The position numbers were made by a program, and so were the translations under genes. From NCBI RefSeq assembly GCF_009602705.1, contig NZ_VSWH01000001.1:5009001-5073000 (forward strand): a stretch of DNA of 64,000 nt, in the 5' to 3' direction. Origin of the DNA: Chryseobacterium vaccae (GTDB lineage: Bacteria > Bacteroidota > Bacteroidia > Flavobacteriales > Weeksellaceae). Within the stretch, counting starts at the first letter, position 1. Each line of letters opens with the position of its first letter. This document shows positions 7,570-16,406 of this stretch, piece after piece. Under the pieces are notes generated by a model, which had not been told where the DNA came from, ran no database searches, and saw only the letters and a list, made by a program, of their open reading frames with translations.

Positions 7570-8304
7570 TTACCCTTTTACAGCATGGATAAAATCTATG
7601 GCAACATTCTTCCAGTCTTTATGCTGCAACAGGATATTCACAAATGCGGTTCCTATAATACCACCGTCTGCTTTTTCCGTCACATTTTCAAAATCTTCCT
7701 TCGATTTGATTCCAAAACCGATCATTACCGGATTTTTTAATGGAAGAGAGGCTAACCTTGTCAAATAGCTTTCATTCTTTAAAACAGCATTCTCATTACC
7801 TGTTGTAGATGAGGAACTTACTGCATACAGGAATCCTGAACTTAAGGAATCCAGATACAGAATTCTCTCGTCGGAAGTTTCCGGAGTAACCAGGAAAGTA
7901 AAGTTGAGGTTGTATTTTTTTAAGATCTGCTGATAGTTTTTTTCGAATTCAATAGGAGGAAGATCCGGAATGATTAATCCTGAAACCCCACTTTCTGAGC
8001 ATTCAAGGCAGAATTTTTCAAACCCAAAACTTAAAACCGGGTTGATGTATCCCATCAGAATTACTGGAATCCTGATTTCCTCTTTAATCGTTTTTAATTG
8101 TGAGAAAAGCTTTTCAATGGTCATTCCGTTTTGTAAAGCTAGTTCATGAGCCTGCTGAATTATGGGTCCGTCTGCTACGGGATCAGAGTAAGGCATTCCT
8201 ATTTCAATCATATCAGCCCCAGAATCCTGAATAAGTTGTATAACGTCTGCAGTATCTTCCAGTTGCGGAATTCCTGCTGTAAAGTATATGTTTAGTTTTT
8301 TCAT
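7570..8304 (-). CDS. trpA: Tryptophan synthase alpha subunit
   Basis: 244 residues, slightly shorter than the E. coli enzyme. TrpA cleaves indole-3-glycerol phosphate to indole and glyceraldehyde 3-phosphate and passes indole to TrpB. Signature MIEIGMPYSDPVADGPIIQ carries the catalytic Glu, and IIPDLPPIEFE carries the second catalytic acid (Asp). The phosphate-binding VMIGFGI and GGIIGTAFV loops are present. Its ATG overlaps the stop of the DoxX-like gene by four bases (ATGA), so it is translationally coupled to a gene that is not part of the tryptophan pathway. Confidence 0.97.
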   Translation of the reverse strand: MKKLNIYFTAGIPQLEDTADVIQLIQDSGADMIEIGMPYSDPVADGPIIQQAHELALQNGMTIEKLFSQLKTIKEEIRIPVILMGYINPVLSFGFEKFCLECSESGVSGLIIPDLPPIEFEKNYQQILKKYNLNFTFLVTPETSDERILYLDSLSSGFLYAVSSSSTTGNENAVLKNESYLTRLASLPLKNPVMIGFGIKSKEDFENVTEKADGGIIGTAFVNILLQHKDWKNVAIDFIHAVKG

Positions 8305-8843
8305 ATTTTTAAAAAGGTTAATAACGATCCTAAAGCTTCCTGAATAACGGCCAATACTACAAAAAGCCCAAGAATTAATAAGATACTTATGATTTTCTTT
8401 TTTCCCGGAATGCTGAATTCAATCGCTGCGTTTTTAATCATGAGCAATACTTTTTCCCTGTTAAACCAAAGCACTCCAATCACTAAAAGCTGGTAAAATA
8501 CAGCGTTGGCCATGGCACCCCGGTGAACCCCATAAAAATAATCCTGCATGATGATATTAATGAGGATACTTGAGAGAACGATACATCCTATTATTCTTGT
8601 TTTCGGAACTAATAACAGCAATGCTCCGAGGATTTCAAATAGGCCCAAAATAGTAGAGTAGCTTTTGGAGTAAGCATAGAATGCCCACATTAAACTCATT
8701 CCGTCGTAGGAAAAAAGCGGACGTTTATATTGGGAAATGTTCCCGAACTGTACATATTTTGCACTTCCATAAATACACATATTAAATGCTGTAAAGAGTA
8801 CAAAAGACCATTCCAGAACGGCAACTAAATATTTTTTATTCAT
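8301..8843 (-). CDS. DoxX-like integral membrane protein inside the trp operon
   Basis: 180 residues from the ATG at 8843, which overlaps the end of trpB by eight bases; an ATG at 8885 would add 14 unlikely residues. Four to five hydrophobic segments are seen, with the central [28 protein letters not shown] segment characteristic of DoxX/DoxD-type membrane proteins. Function unknown; DoxX proteins are associated with quinone/thiosulfate oxidation or redox-partner complexes in some bacteria. It is locked into the trp operon by overlaps at both ends (8 bases with trpB, 4 with trpA), so it is produced together with tryptophan synthase. Confidence 0.8.
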   Translation of the reverse strand: MNKKYLVAVLEWSFVLFTAFNMCIYGSAKYVQFGNISQYKRPLFSYDGMSLMWAFYAYSKSYSTILGLFEILGALLLLVPKTRIIGCIVLSSILINIIMQDYFYGVHRGAMANAVFYQLLVIGVLWFNREKVLLMIKNAAIEFSIPGKKKIISILLILGLFVVLAVIQEALGSLLTFLKI

Positions 8844-10026
8844 TATTATTAAGATGTTTAAGATAGGTCTCCATGTCTTTATCACCTCGTCCGCTCAGAC
8901 AGATAACGACGATATGATTTTCCTTGAATTTCTTTTTATCTAAAACAGCAAGAGCATGGGCGCTTTCGAGCGCCGGGATAATTCCTTCCAGCCTTGTCAG
9001 CTCAAAAGCCGCTTTTAGGGCTTCATCATCGTTAATACTGAAAAATTCGGCTCTTTTTTCTTTGAATAAATGGGCGTGAAAAGGGCCAATTCCCGGGTAA
9101 TCAAGCCCTGCGGAAATCGAGTGGGGTTCAATTACCTGCCCGTCTTCCGTCTGCATCACAAGACTTTTGCTTCCGTGAAGAACTCCTGAAGTTCCCAGAA
9201 AAGTGGTTGCAGCAGATTTTCCGGAATCAATACCGTAACCTCCGGCTTCTGCGGCAATAATTTTTACGTCCTTTTCTTCTACAAAATGATAGAAAGTCCC
9301 TGCAGCATTGCTTCCTCCGCCTACACAGGCAATAACGTAATCAGGATTTTCTTTTCCCGTCTGCTCCAGAAGCTGTTCCTTAATCTCTTTTGAAATAATG
9401 CTCTGAAATCTGGCTACCAGATCAGGAAAAGGGTGAGGGCCCACTACACTTCCGATTACATAATGGGTGGTGACCGGATTGTTGATCCAGTCTCTTAACG
9501 CTTCGTTTACGGCATCTTTGAGTGTTTTGGAACCTGAAGTAGCTGCAACAACTTCTGCTCCGAGCATTTTCATTCTTGCTACGTTGGGAGCCTGTCTCTG
9601 AATATCGATTTCTCCCATGTAAACGATGCACTTCATCCCAAGAAGAGCGCAGGCGGTAGCAGTAGCCACACCATGCTGTCCGGCTCCTGTTTCTGCAATA
9701 ATTCTGGTCTTTCCTAAACGTTTTGCGAGCAATACCTGTCCTAAAGCATTATTGATCTTATGAGCTCCTGTATGGTTAAGATCTTCTCTTTTAAGATAAA
9801 TCTGAGTATTGTATTTTTCACTTAAATTTTTAGAAAAATAAAGCGGAGTAGCGCGGCCTACATAGTTTTTAAGCAGATCCTGATATTCTTTCTGAAATTC
9901 TTCAGATTCTATAATTTCAAGGTAGTTTTCCTGGAGCTCTTTTACATTCGGATAAAGCATTTCAGGGATAAAAGCACCTCCAAATTCTCCATAATATCCG
10001 TGTTCATCGGGGTTTTTATAATTCAT
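8836..10026 (-). CDS. trpB: Tryptophan synthase beta subunit
   Basis: 396 residues, TrpB1 type. It joins indole and L-serine with pyridoxal phosphate. The PLP-lysine motif [15 protein letters not shown], the [16 protein letters not shown] substrate loop and the phosphate-binding glycine cluster [10 protein letters not shown] are all intact, as is HAHL/GRGDKD near the C-terminus. In the operon it follows an insertion of about 1.6 kb after trpF; the preceding gene ends 17 bases upstream of its start. Confidence 0.98.
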   Translation of the reverse strand: MNYKNPDEHGYYGEFGGAFIPEMLYPNVKELQENYLEIIESEEFQKEYQDLLKNYVGRATPLYFSKNLSEKYNTQIYLKREDLNHTGAHKINNALGQVLLAKRLGKTRIIAETGAGQHGVATATACALLGMKCIVYMGEIDIQRQAPNVARMKMLGAEVVAATSGSKTLKDAVNEALRDWINNPVTTHYVIGSVVGPHPFPDLVARFQSIISKEIKEQLLEQTGKENPDYVIACVGGGSNAAGTFYHFVEEKDVKIIAAEAGGYGIDSGKSAATTFLGTSGVLHGSKSLVMQTEDGQVIEPHSISAGLDYPGIGPFHAHLFKEKRAEFFSINDDEALKAAFELTRLEGIIPALESAHALAVLDKKKFKENHIVVICLSGRGDKDMETYLKHLNNNE

Positions 10027-10043
10027 TTCTTTTTATTCTTTTA

Positions 10044-10580
10044 TTAATTAAAATAGGCATTGTTTTCAGGGCCGAGGGATTTCAGCAGTTCTTTTCTTTC
10101 ATCAGACAGATGGAAGATCAGGATGTCATCATCTTCAGAAGAGTTGCATACTGTTCCGTTATTTTCCATAATGTTTTTGGCCTTATTCTTTAAAATTTCA
10201 ACATCACACTGTTGATAGAACGGGCGCAATTCTTTGAGACAGAATCCTATGACTTCCAGATTTCTCTGTTCCGTATTTTCTTTTAAAAATTTTACCAGAA
10301 TAGAGCCATATCCTTTCTTTTCCTGTGCCGAAACCAATCCTACAATTTCAGCAAAAATATACTGTTTTCCAGAGATATCAAGAGTGAAATCAAAATTGAG
10401 CCGGCTCAAAGCCAATATTTCATCACGCTGATTCACCAGAAAATGAAACTCCGAATTTCTAAAAGAAAACCGAAAATCTGAAGTATTCATGGTCATCCAT
10501 TCAGAAATATCCCAGAGTTTAAGGATATACTCGATTTCCGGGTTGCTTAATTCATTCGTTTTTTTGATCAAGTAATTCAT
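10044..10580 (-). CDS. GNAT-like acetyltransferase family protein
   Basis: 178 residues. The segment IFAEIVGLVSAQEKKGYGSILVKFLKE has the shape of GNAT motif A (acetyl-CoA binding: beta strand, V/I, then R/Q-x-x-G-x-G/A), although the loop is QEKKGYG. The rest is divergent and lacks a clear substrate signature. Its start overlaps the previous gene by 29 bases and its stop lies 17 bases before trpB, so it is within the trp transcript. Not a tryptophan pathway gene; probably accessory. Confidence 0.6.
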   Translation of the reverse strand: MNYLIKKTNELSNPEIEYILKLWDISEWMTMNTSDFRFSFRNSEFHFLVNQRDEILALSRLNFDFTLDISGKQYIFAEIVGLVSAQEKKGYGSILVKFLKENTEQRNLEVIGFCLKELRPFYQQCDVEILKNKAKNIMENNGTVCNSSEDDDILIFHLSDERKELLKSLGPENNAYFN

Positions 10581-11088
10581 GGATAAACTTATTTATAAAA
10601 TCCTGATTGTACTGATATTGCTGTGCAGGGATCAGTTTTTTGTGATAAAGCATTTCAATTTTGTTTGCCAGATCAATCCATGTAGCCATATCTATTTTAG
10701 AATCATACATGGTGACTGCAATTTCAAGGTTATCAATTAAAAAATACGGATCGGAATCTTCATAAAGCAGAAAAACTTTAGCGTAAATTTTCCCGAGATC
10801 ATATTTAACATTGGCTTTGACATGGCTGTCTAAAAATTTATCAGAAATAATCACCAGATAATAGCTGTTCCACAAGCCGATCCGTTCAAAAAAGTACTGA
10901 ATATCACTTTCATTAAAACCTTTGATGATATTGATAAATTCAAGAAGTGGTCCGTCTATGGTCCAGTATTCCACATCCCTGTCATTTTGGGACACAAAAT
11001 TATATAGAGCCTGTATTTTTTCATTCCCGAACTTTGGCGGAAACAGGGTTTTGTAAAATGTTTTTTTTAACTGATGGATATTCATCAT
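10552..11088 (-). CDS. Uncharacterised protein in the trp operon insertion
   Basis: 178 residues (or 177 from the second Met). Cytosolic by appearance: no signal peptide or membrane segment, rich in aromatic residues and acidic patches (EYWTIDGPLLEFINIIKGF, FLLYEDSDPYFLIDNLEIA). I do not recognise the family. It overlaps the GNAT-like gene by 29 bases, so the two are a coupled pair lying between the IS200-type transposase and trpB. Confidence 0.6.
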   Translation of the reverse strand: MMNIHQLKKTFYKTLFPPKFGNEKIQALYNFVSQNDRDVEYWTIDGPLLEFINIIKGFNESDIQYFFERIGLWNSYYLVIISDKFLDSHVKANVKYDLGKIYAKVFLLYEDSDPYFLIDNLEIAVTMYDSKIDMATWIDLANKIEMLYHKKLIPAQQYQYNQDFINKFIHELLDQKNE

Positions 11089-11166
11089 TTTATTTGTTGT
11101 TTTTTTAGAGTTCCCGAAGGAATAATTTAATTAGGGACAAAAAAATCTATTTTCATCTAACCTCTT

Positions 11167-11619
11167 TCAGTCCCATAAATATTTTTCATCATATTCAATA
11201 TCATGTTTCTTCAGTATTTCAAGAAGTTCATCCTTAAACTTCTGCTCCTGATGATGAAGACGCTGATTTTTGATATAGTTAATAATGTTATTAATTTCAC
11301 TCCGGCTCACCGAAAATGCAGCATAACCATCCTGCCAGAAGAAATTTTCATATTTCGATCCTTTTGTTTTGATCCATTTTGATGAATGCGCTTTAATTTC
11401 CTGAACCAGTTTCATCAAGGCTGTTTTTCTTGAAAGCAAACACAAAATATGAATATGATCGCCCGTTCCGCCAATCTGAAGTGCCGGACTTTCAAAATCA
11501 TGACATAATACAGCAATGTAGGAAAACAATTCTTTTTCTATCGCTTCATCAATGAAATCTTCCCGATATTTTGTACTGAAAACAATATGGAGATAATTTT
11601 TTACTAATGACTGGGGCAT
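11167..11619 (-). CDS. IS200/IS605-like transposase (REP-associated tyrosine transposase)
   Basis: 150 residues of the Y1 transposase HUH fold. The metal-binding HUH motif is seen as GDHIHIL, and the nucleophilic tyrosine as the Tyr of NYIKNQRLHHQ in the C-terminal helix. N-terminal KNYLHIVFSTKYRED is a family hallmark. Length and both catalytic motifs suggest an intact gene. Such enzymes cut single-stranded DNA at hairpin ends; a matching hairpin lies 38 bases upstream of the start. It is in the same orientation as the trp operon. Confidence 0.88.
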   Translation of the reverse strand: MPQSLVKNYLHIVFSTKYREDFIDEAIEKELFSYIAVLCHDFESPALQIGGTGDHIHILCLLSRKTALMKLVQEIKAHSSKWIKTKGSKYENFFWQDGYAAFSVSRSEINNIINYIKNQRLHHQEQKFKDELLEILKKHDIEYDEKYLWD

Positions 11620-11656
11620 TTTTTTGTGTTTTTATGTTTTTTGTTTCGTTATTTTA

Positions 11657-11673
11657 ATCGGATTGCATCCGAT
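11657..11673. repeat. REP-like perfect palindrome next to the trpF stop
   Basis: ATCGGAT, loop TGC, ATCCGAT: a perfect 7-bp stem two bases beyond the trpF stop codon and upstream of the HUH transposase. This is the size and position expected of the hairpin recognised by REP-associated tyrosine transposases. Confidence 0.75.
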
Positions 11674-11674
11674 T

Positions 11675-12367
11675 CTATGTTAAGTCGTCCCTTCGGAACT
11701 GGTTTTGGAATATCTTTTTTATTTTATTCAGGTCTTTAATGCCTGGTGATGTTTCAAATTTGGAATTAATATCTACCGCAAATGGTTTTTGCTGCAAATG
11801 ATTGATATCGTTAATATTATTTTCGGAAATGCCGCCGCTCAGGAAATAGGGAAGGGATATTTTCAGTCCATTTAATAGAGTCCAATCAAACTGTTTTCCC
11901 GTCCCTCCGAATGCACTGCTGTCTGTATCAAAAAGAATATAACTGATGGCAGAGATTTGAGAATTCAATATCTTTTGTATCTTATTTCTGGTTTCGTGAT
12001 TATTTTCACCCACTCTTATCACCTTTATAATTTTAGTTTCAGAGGATAATTTTTCTTTTAACTGACTTGTAAAATCTTCGTTTTCGTCTCCATGGAGCTG
12101 GATGAGGTGAAGACCTGCTTTTTCTGCAATGTCTGCAATTTTATTTATTTCCTCATTCACAAAAACACCTGTTTTCCCTGAATGGCTGATGTTGGAAATA
12201 TCTTCCAGCTTCAGGTGATTCAAAACATATCTTGGCGATTTTTCATAAAAGATAAATCCCAGAAAATCAACTTTCATCGAAATAAGTTCTTTGATTTGAT
12301 CAACTTGTGTTAAACCGCAGACTTTCAGTTTAGTATTTATATTGCTGGTAATAGATTGCATACTCAT
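11675..12367 (-). CDS. trpF: Phosphoribosylanthranilate isomerase
   Basis: 230 residues from the ATG at 12367, one base after the trpC stop; an ATG at 12361 is also possible, and an upstream ATG at 12400 inside trpC is less likely. TrpF isomerises phosphoribosylanthranilate to CdRP. The catalytic cysteine is in LKVCGLTQ, the catalytic Asp in SYILFDTDSSAFGGTGKQFDW, and the phosphate-binding FLSGGISENN follows. The last residues (QFRRDDLT) are read from the hairpin-bearing end of the neighbouring IS200/RAYT-type element, so the natural C-terminus seems to have been replaced by element sequence. Confidence 0.95.
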   Translation of the reverse strand: MSMQSITSNINTKLKVCGLTQVDQIKELISMKVDFLGFIFYEKSPRYVLNHLKLEDISNISHSGKTGVFVNEEINKIADIAEKAGLHLIQLHGDENEDFTSQLKEKLSSETKIIKVIRVGENNHETRNKIQKILNSQISAISYILFDTDSSAFGGTGKQFDWTLLNGLKISLPYFLSGGISENNINDINHLQQKPFAVDINSKFETSPGIKDLNKIKKIFQNQFRRDDLT

Positions 12368-12368
12368 C

Positions 12369-13148
12369 TTACTTACGAATTTCAACACTGAATTCTTCAA
12401 ACGCTTTCATCGGATTTGCATTTCTCATAAAATATTCTCCCATCAGAAAACCTTCAAATCCTTTATCTTTTAAGTAATGAAAATCTTCAATACGGTAAAT
12501 TCCGCTTTCCGCAACAGATACCGTATCTTTAGGAAGCTGGTCTTTTAGACGGACAGAATGCTGAAGATCAACCTTAAAATCCTTTAAATTTCTGTTATTG
12601 ATCCCAACCAGGTCGATGTCTGGATTGAAATGTCCAAGTTCCTCTTCTGTATGGATTTCCAGTAATACATCCAGATCAAGCTGATGGGAGAGTTCTGTGA
12701 ATTCCTGAACCTGTTGTGGTGAAAGACATGCGGCAATCAGTAAAACGGCATCAGCACCCATACTTTTTGCCTCATAAAACTGATATTCATCAATCATAAA
12801 ATCTTTTCTGAGGATTGGAATATTGAGTTGGCTTCTAACATTTAGAATATCATCAAAACTGCCGCCGAAAAAATCTTTATCGGTTAGAATTGAAATTCCG
12901 GAAGCTCCGAAATTTTGATACGCTGTTGTTACTTCCAATGGTAAAACCAGGTCATTAATGGTTCCTTTGGAAGGTGATTTTCTTTTAAATTCAGCAATAA
13001 TTCCGCTTTTATTTTGTACAGATTCTTTCAGAGAAAAGCTTTTTCTTCCGAAAAATGCCGATTCTTTCAATTGATCCGTTGAAATTTCTGCTTTTGAAAC
13101 GGCAACTTCTTCTTTTTTTCTCGCAATAATGGTATCCAGGATCGTCAT
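12369..13148 (-). CDS. trpC: Indole-3-glycerol phosphate synthase
   Basis: 259 residues, monofunctional. TrpC closes the indole ring from CdRP. Characteristic segments: IIAEFKRKSPSKG (catalytic Lys), ISILTDKDFFGGSFDDI, PILRKDFMIDEYQ, DAVLLIAACL, VGINNRNL and VSVAESGI, together giving the full set of catalytic Glu/Lys residues of the TIM barrel. A 55-base gap separates it from trpD; trpF follows after one base. Confidence 0.98.
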   Translation of the reverse strand: MTILDTIIARKKEEVAVSKAEISTDQLKESAFFGRKSFSLKESVQNKSGIIAEFKRKSPSKGTINDLVLPLEVTTAYQNFGASGISILTDKDFFGGSFDDILNVRSQLNIPILRKDFMIDEYQFYEAKSMGADAVLLIAACLSPQQVQEFTELSHQLDLDVLLEIHTEEELGHFNPDIDLVGINNRNLKDFKVDLQHSVRLKDQLPKDTVSVAESGIYRIEDFHYLKDKGFEGFLMGEYFMRNANPMKAFEEFSVEIRK

Positions 13149-13203
13149 GGTTTTCTATTTATAAGGTATAAAGAGATCATAAGTTCACTTTTAATGTATA
13201 TGA

Positions 13204-14232
13204 TCAGCCGTTGATCAATAATTCCAGGCTTCTCAATGCTTTTCCACTGTGCAGGCTCTCCCGGGCCAGCTGCAGACTTTCTTCATATGTTCCGAATTTA
13301 TGGGTGTGGTAAAGGGCAGTGGCTGCATTGGCAAGGACTACTGAATTTTGGGATTCTGTTCCTTTTCCTTCCAGGATATTTCTAAAAATCCGGGCCGATT
13401 CTTTTGGGTGTTCACCTCCTTTTATACTTTCCGGAGTGACAGGCTGGGAGCCTAAATCTTCCGCAGAATAAATTTCCTCAGTATTTTGGGTGATCATCTT
13501 ACTGTCCTGGGTAAGGCTTATTTCATCATAACCGTCCAGTCCGTGCAGAAGAATAAATTCCTGGTTCTCTTTCTGAAGAAGATACTGGTAGATTCTTGCG
13601 ATTTCCATATTATAAACCCCGATCACGGAATATTTAGGCTTTGCTGGGTTTACCAGTGGTCCTAAGAGATTAAAAAATGTTCTTAGTCCTAAAGCTTTTC
13701 TCAAAGCACCCACAGACTGTAGGGCAGGATGAAAATACGGGGCATGAAGAAAGCAGATATTGGCTTTTTCCAGATCATCATTCAGCTGGTCGGAATTATT
13801 TTTAAACTGGTATCCCAATTCCTCCATCACGTTGGATGATCCCGTTGTGGCAGATGCTCCGTAATTTCCGTGTTTGGCTACCTTTTGTCCTGCTCCGGCA
13901 ACGACAAAGCTTGCCAGGGTTGATATGTTGATTGTGTTTTTTCCATCGCCTCCGGTTCCTACAATATCCATTGTATCATCGGTGTAAAGATTGACGGGAA
14001 CAGCCATCTGCAGCAAAGCTTCTCTAAAGCCTTTCAATTCGTTAAGAGTGATGTTCCTCATCAGAAATACACTGATAAAAGCGGTAACCTCCGCAGAATT
14101 GAATTTATTTTGAGCGATCTCAATCATCGTAGCTTTTGCTTCAGATTTAGATAAGGTATGATGATTGAACAGGTATTGAAGAATTTCTTTCATCTGTGGA
14201 GTTTTTACGGTTGTTGAAGAAGAGTTTGTCAT
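13204..14232 (-). CDS. trpD: Anthranilate phosphoribosyltransferase
   Basis: 342 residues. TrpD transfers phosphoribose from PRPP to anthranilate. The PRPP-binding glycine loop is seen in DIVGTGGDGKNTINISTLAS, the anthranilate site in KHGNYGASATTGSSNVMEELG, and RTFFNLLGPLVNPAKP follows. Unlike enterobacteria it is not fused to TrpG. It begins three bases after the trpG stop, suggesting coupling. Confidence 0.98.
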   Translation of the reverse strand: MTNSSSTTVKTPQMKEILQYLFNHHTLSKSEAKATMIEIAQNKFNSAEVTAFISVFLMRNITLNELKGFREALLQMAVPVNLYTDDTMDIVGTGGDGKNTINISTLASFVVAGAGQKVAKHGNYGASATTGSSNVMEELGYQFKNNSDQLNDDLEKANICFLHAPYFHPALQSVGALRKALGLRTFFNLLGPLVNPAKPKYSVIGVYNMEIARIYQYLLQKENQEFILLHGLDGYDEISLTQDSKMITQNTEEIYSAEDLGSQPVTPESIKGGEHPKESARIFRNILEGKGTESQNSVVLANAATALYHTHKFGTYEESLQLARESLHSGKALRSLELLING

Positions 14233-14235
14233 TCT

Positions 14236-14835
14236 TTAATCATTTAAGAAATTTCGGATAATAACTTCCCCGTCAGGAGTTAAGATACTTTCAGGGTGAA
14301 ACTGCACCCCGTGTACGTCATAGGTTTTATGCTGAAGAGCCATGATCATTCCGTCTTTATCTACGGCTGTGATTTCCAGTTCTTCGGGAAAACCTTCGGG
14401 ATTAACGGCCCAGCTGTGGTATCTTCCGACTTCCAGCCCGCTGGAAAGATTTCTGAAAAGCTTGGTATCTTCTTTTATCAGTTCCGCAGAGGTTGCTACC
14501 CCGTGAAAAATTTCAGAAAGATTGATCAGATTTCCTCCAAAAGCTTCAGCAATAGCCTGCTGCCCGAGGCATACTCCTAAAATACTTTTGCTGGGTGCGT
14601 ATTCCCTGATAAGATCAAGTAAAATCCCTGCTTCTTCAGGAATTCCGGGACCCGGAGAAAGAATGATTTTGTCATATTTTCCGATCTCTTCTAAAGTAAT
14701 TTCATCATTTCTTACCACATCTACTTTTTGGTTCAGAATTCTTTCGATAATCTGGACAAGGTTATAGGTAAAGCTGTCGTAATTGTCGAAAACGAGAACT
14801 TTAGTTGGGATTTGAGAGCTTATATTATTGTTCAT
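14236..14835 (-). CDS. trpG: Anthranilate synthase component II (glutamine amidotransferase)
   Basis: About 199 residues from the ATG at 14835; an in-frame ATG at 14874 would add a hydrophobic extension not seen in the family. Class I glutamine amidotransferase: FDNYDSFTYNLVQ at the N-terminus, oxyanion SPGPGIPEEAG, nucleophile in LGVCLGQQAIAEAFGG and the His/Glu pair in VQFHPESILT. Supplies ammonia to TrpE. A homologous PabA role cannot be excluded, but its place between trpE and trpD argues for TrpG. Confidence 0.96.
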   Translation of the reverse strand: MNNNISSQIPTKVLVFDNYDSFTYNLVQIIERILNQKVDVVRNDEITLEEIGKYDKIILSPGPGIPEEAGILLDLIREYAPSKSILGVCLGQQAIAEAFGGNLINLSEIFHGVATSAELIKEDTKLFRNLSSGLEVGRYHSWAVNPEGFPEELEITAVDKDGMIMALQHKTYDVHGVQFHPESILTPDGEVIIRNFLND

Positions 14836-14880
14836 TTTTTTATTTTTAATGGTTTGGAAGATGAATTGGAACACTGCATT

Positions 14881-16305
14881 TTAATTGATCACTAATTTGC
14901 CTGCTTTATCTACTGCTTTTTTCAGTGCATTTAATTTATTGTTAACTTCCTGCAGCTCATTTTCAGGTACTGATCTGGCCACAAGCCCGGCTCCGGCTTG
15001 ATAATACAGGGTATTGTTTTTACTTAGAAAAGTACGGATCATAATGGCCTGATTACAGCCTCCGTTGAGCCCGATCATTCCAATACATCCCCCGTAATAG
15101 CCACGGGAATTCTTTTCATACTGATTGATGAGCTGAAGGGCTTTATGTTTTGGAGCACCGCTTAACGTTCCCTGCGGAAAGGTAGCGGAGACCATTTCCA
15201 ATGGATTGATGTCTTCCTGAATATCGGCGGTAACTTCACTTACCATATGAATGACGTGAGAGAAAAGCTGGATCTCTTTCAGTTTGGTAACAGTTACATT
15301 TTTACCTAATTTGCCAAGGTCGTTTCTGGCAAGATCTACCAGCATGGTATGTTCTGCATTTTCTTTAGGATCATTTTTTAATGCTTCAATGGATTGAAGA
15401 TCAGTTTCAAAATCTCCCGTTCTTTTAAAAGTTCCTGCAATAGGATGGATGATAGCCTTTCCGTTTTTAATGATGAGCTGGCTTTCCGGGCTGGAGCCGA
15501 ATAATTTGTAATTTCCGTAATCAAAAAAGAAAAGATATGGAGAGGGATTGATATTTCTTAAAGCACGGTATACATTGAATTCATCACCTTTAAACTTCTG
15601 TTCAAATCGTCTGCTTAGCACCAGTTGAAATACGTCACCTCTCATACAGTGTTTCTGGGCTGTTTTTACCAGCTCTATATATTCTTCATCGGTAAGATTA
15701 GAGGTTTCATCACCGGTTTTTTCAAAAGGGTAGACCGGAGTATTCTGGTTTTTGATCAGATTTTCCAGCAGATAAACTTCAGATTTTATACCGCTGATCT
15801 GGTTTTCAATGATATGCATTTCATCATTGTAATGGTTGATGGCAATAACATATTGGTATAATCTATACCGCAGAATGGGAATTTCTACTTCCGGGCTTTG
15901 CGGCTTCAGGCTGATGGTCTCAAAAAACTGTACAGCCTCAAAGCTGGTATATCCGAAGAGGCTTTGGGCAGTCTGTTCAACCGGATCTGTGGAAGCTTCA
16001 CATTCGAAAGTAGTACGAAATTCATCAAATATTTCTGTAATATTCCGGTCTCCGATAAATTGTTTTACGGGATCGGAACCGGGAAGCTTGACTTCAAATT
16101 CGCTGAGGTTTTTAACTTCTATTCCGGCTATGGCATTGATGGCAATAAAAGAAAAATTATTATCAATGTTTTTAGAATCCGAGCTTTCCAGAAGGATGGT
16201 ATCACGGAAACGGTCCCGTATCTGAAGATAAATATTCATCGGGGTATGAAGATCACCCAATGTTTTTTTCGAAACGGTTTTTATTTTAATTTTTTGAATA
16301 GACAT
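14881..16305 (-). CDS. trpE: Anthranilate synthase component I
   Basis: 474 residues. TrpE converts chorismate plus ammonia to anthranilate and is the first enzyme of the pathway. The feedback-binding LLES motif is near residue 38 (TILLESSDSKNIDN), and the chorismate-binding core has RGDVFQLVLSRRF, PSPYLFFFDYG, IHPIAGTFKRTG, EHTMLVDLARNDLG and TFPQGTLSGAPKHKALQLI. Presence of LLES predicts inhibition by tryptophan. First structural gene of the operon, preceded by a 180-base leader with an attenuator. Confidence 0.98.
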   Translation of the reverse strand: MSIQKIKIKTVSKKTLGDLHTPMNIYLQIRDRFRDTILLESSDSKNIDNNFSFIAINAIAGIEVKNLSEFEVKLPGSDPVKQFIGDRNITEIFDEFRTTFECEASTDPVEQTAQSLFGYTSFEAVQFFETISLKPQSPEVEIPILRYRLYQYVIAINHYNDEMHIIENQISGIKSEVYLLENLIKNQNTPVYPFEKTGDETSNLTDEEYIELVKTAQKHCMRGDVFQLVLSRRFEQKFKGDEFNVYRALRNINPSPYLFFFDYGNYKLFGSSPESQLIIKNGKAIIHPIAGTFKRTGDFETDLQSIEALKNDPKENAEHTMLVDLARNDLGKLGKNVTVTKLKEIQLFSHVIHMVSEVTADIQEDINPLEMVSATFPQGTLSGAPKHKALQLINQYEKNSRGYYGGCIGMIGLNGGCNQAIMIRTFLSKNNTLYYQAGAGLVARSVPENELQEVNNKLNALKKAVDKAGKLVIN

Positions 16306-16341
16306 CTGCTGTTTTTTGTTTGTTTATTGAGATTGAATCAT

Positions 16342-16374
16342 AAAAAAAGGCTTCAACGGAATCCGTCAAAGCCT
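16342..16374 (-). terminator. trp operon attenuator hairpin
   Basis: On the minus strand AGGCTT..ACGGA (16374 down) folds with TCCGT..AAGCCT over a short loop and is followed by seven T (16348-16342). It lies between the leader peptide and trpE, so it is an attenuator rather than an end-of-operon terminator. The 5' arm (16362-16374) can alternatively pair with TTCGTCGGGTCT (16429-16440), which lies just after the Trp codons, giving a plausible antiterminator of 6 plus 5 pairs including G-U. Confidence 0.85.
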
Positions 16375-16406
16375 CTATATTGTTTTTGCTTATTTCTATT
16401 GTAAAA

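Larger units (their letters stand above)
11109..11700 (-). mobile_element. IS200/RAYT-type insertion between trpF and the downstream trp genes
   Basis: A single HUH transposase gene is flanked by structured ends. Upstream of the gene is the palindrome at 11657-11673 followed by a GTTCC-GAA-GGGAC imperfect hairpin (11688-11700, read on the minus strand). Downstream, at 11109-11139, a related GTTCCC..GGGAC pair frames an AT-rich centre. IS200/IS605 and REP-associated elements use such subterminal hairpins and insert without terminal inverted repeats or target duplications. Exact ends are uncertain. Confidence 0.6.

Noticed and set aside
10044..11088. Toxin-antitoxin reading of the two overlapping genes
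   Set aside because: Both are 178 residues, neither has a toxin or DNA-binding motif, and overlap alone is not evidence.
15836..16404. Long plus-strand frames across trpE
   Set aside because: Antisense shadows of trpE, which has full motif support.
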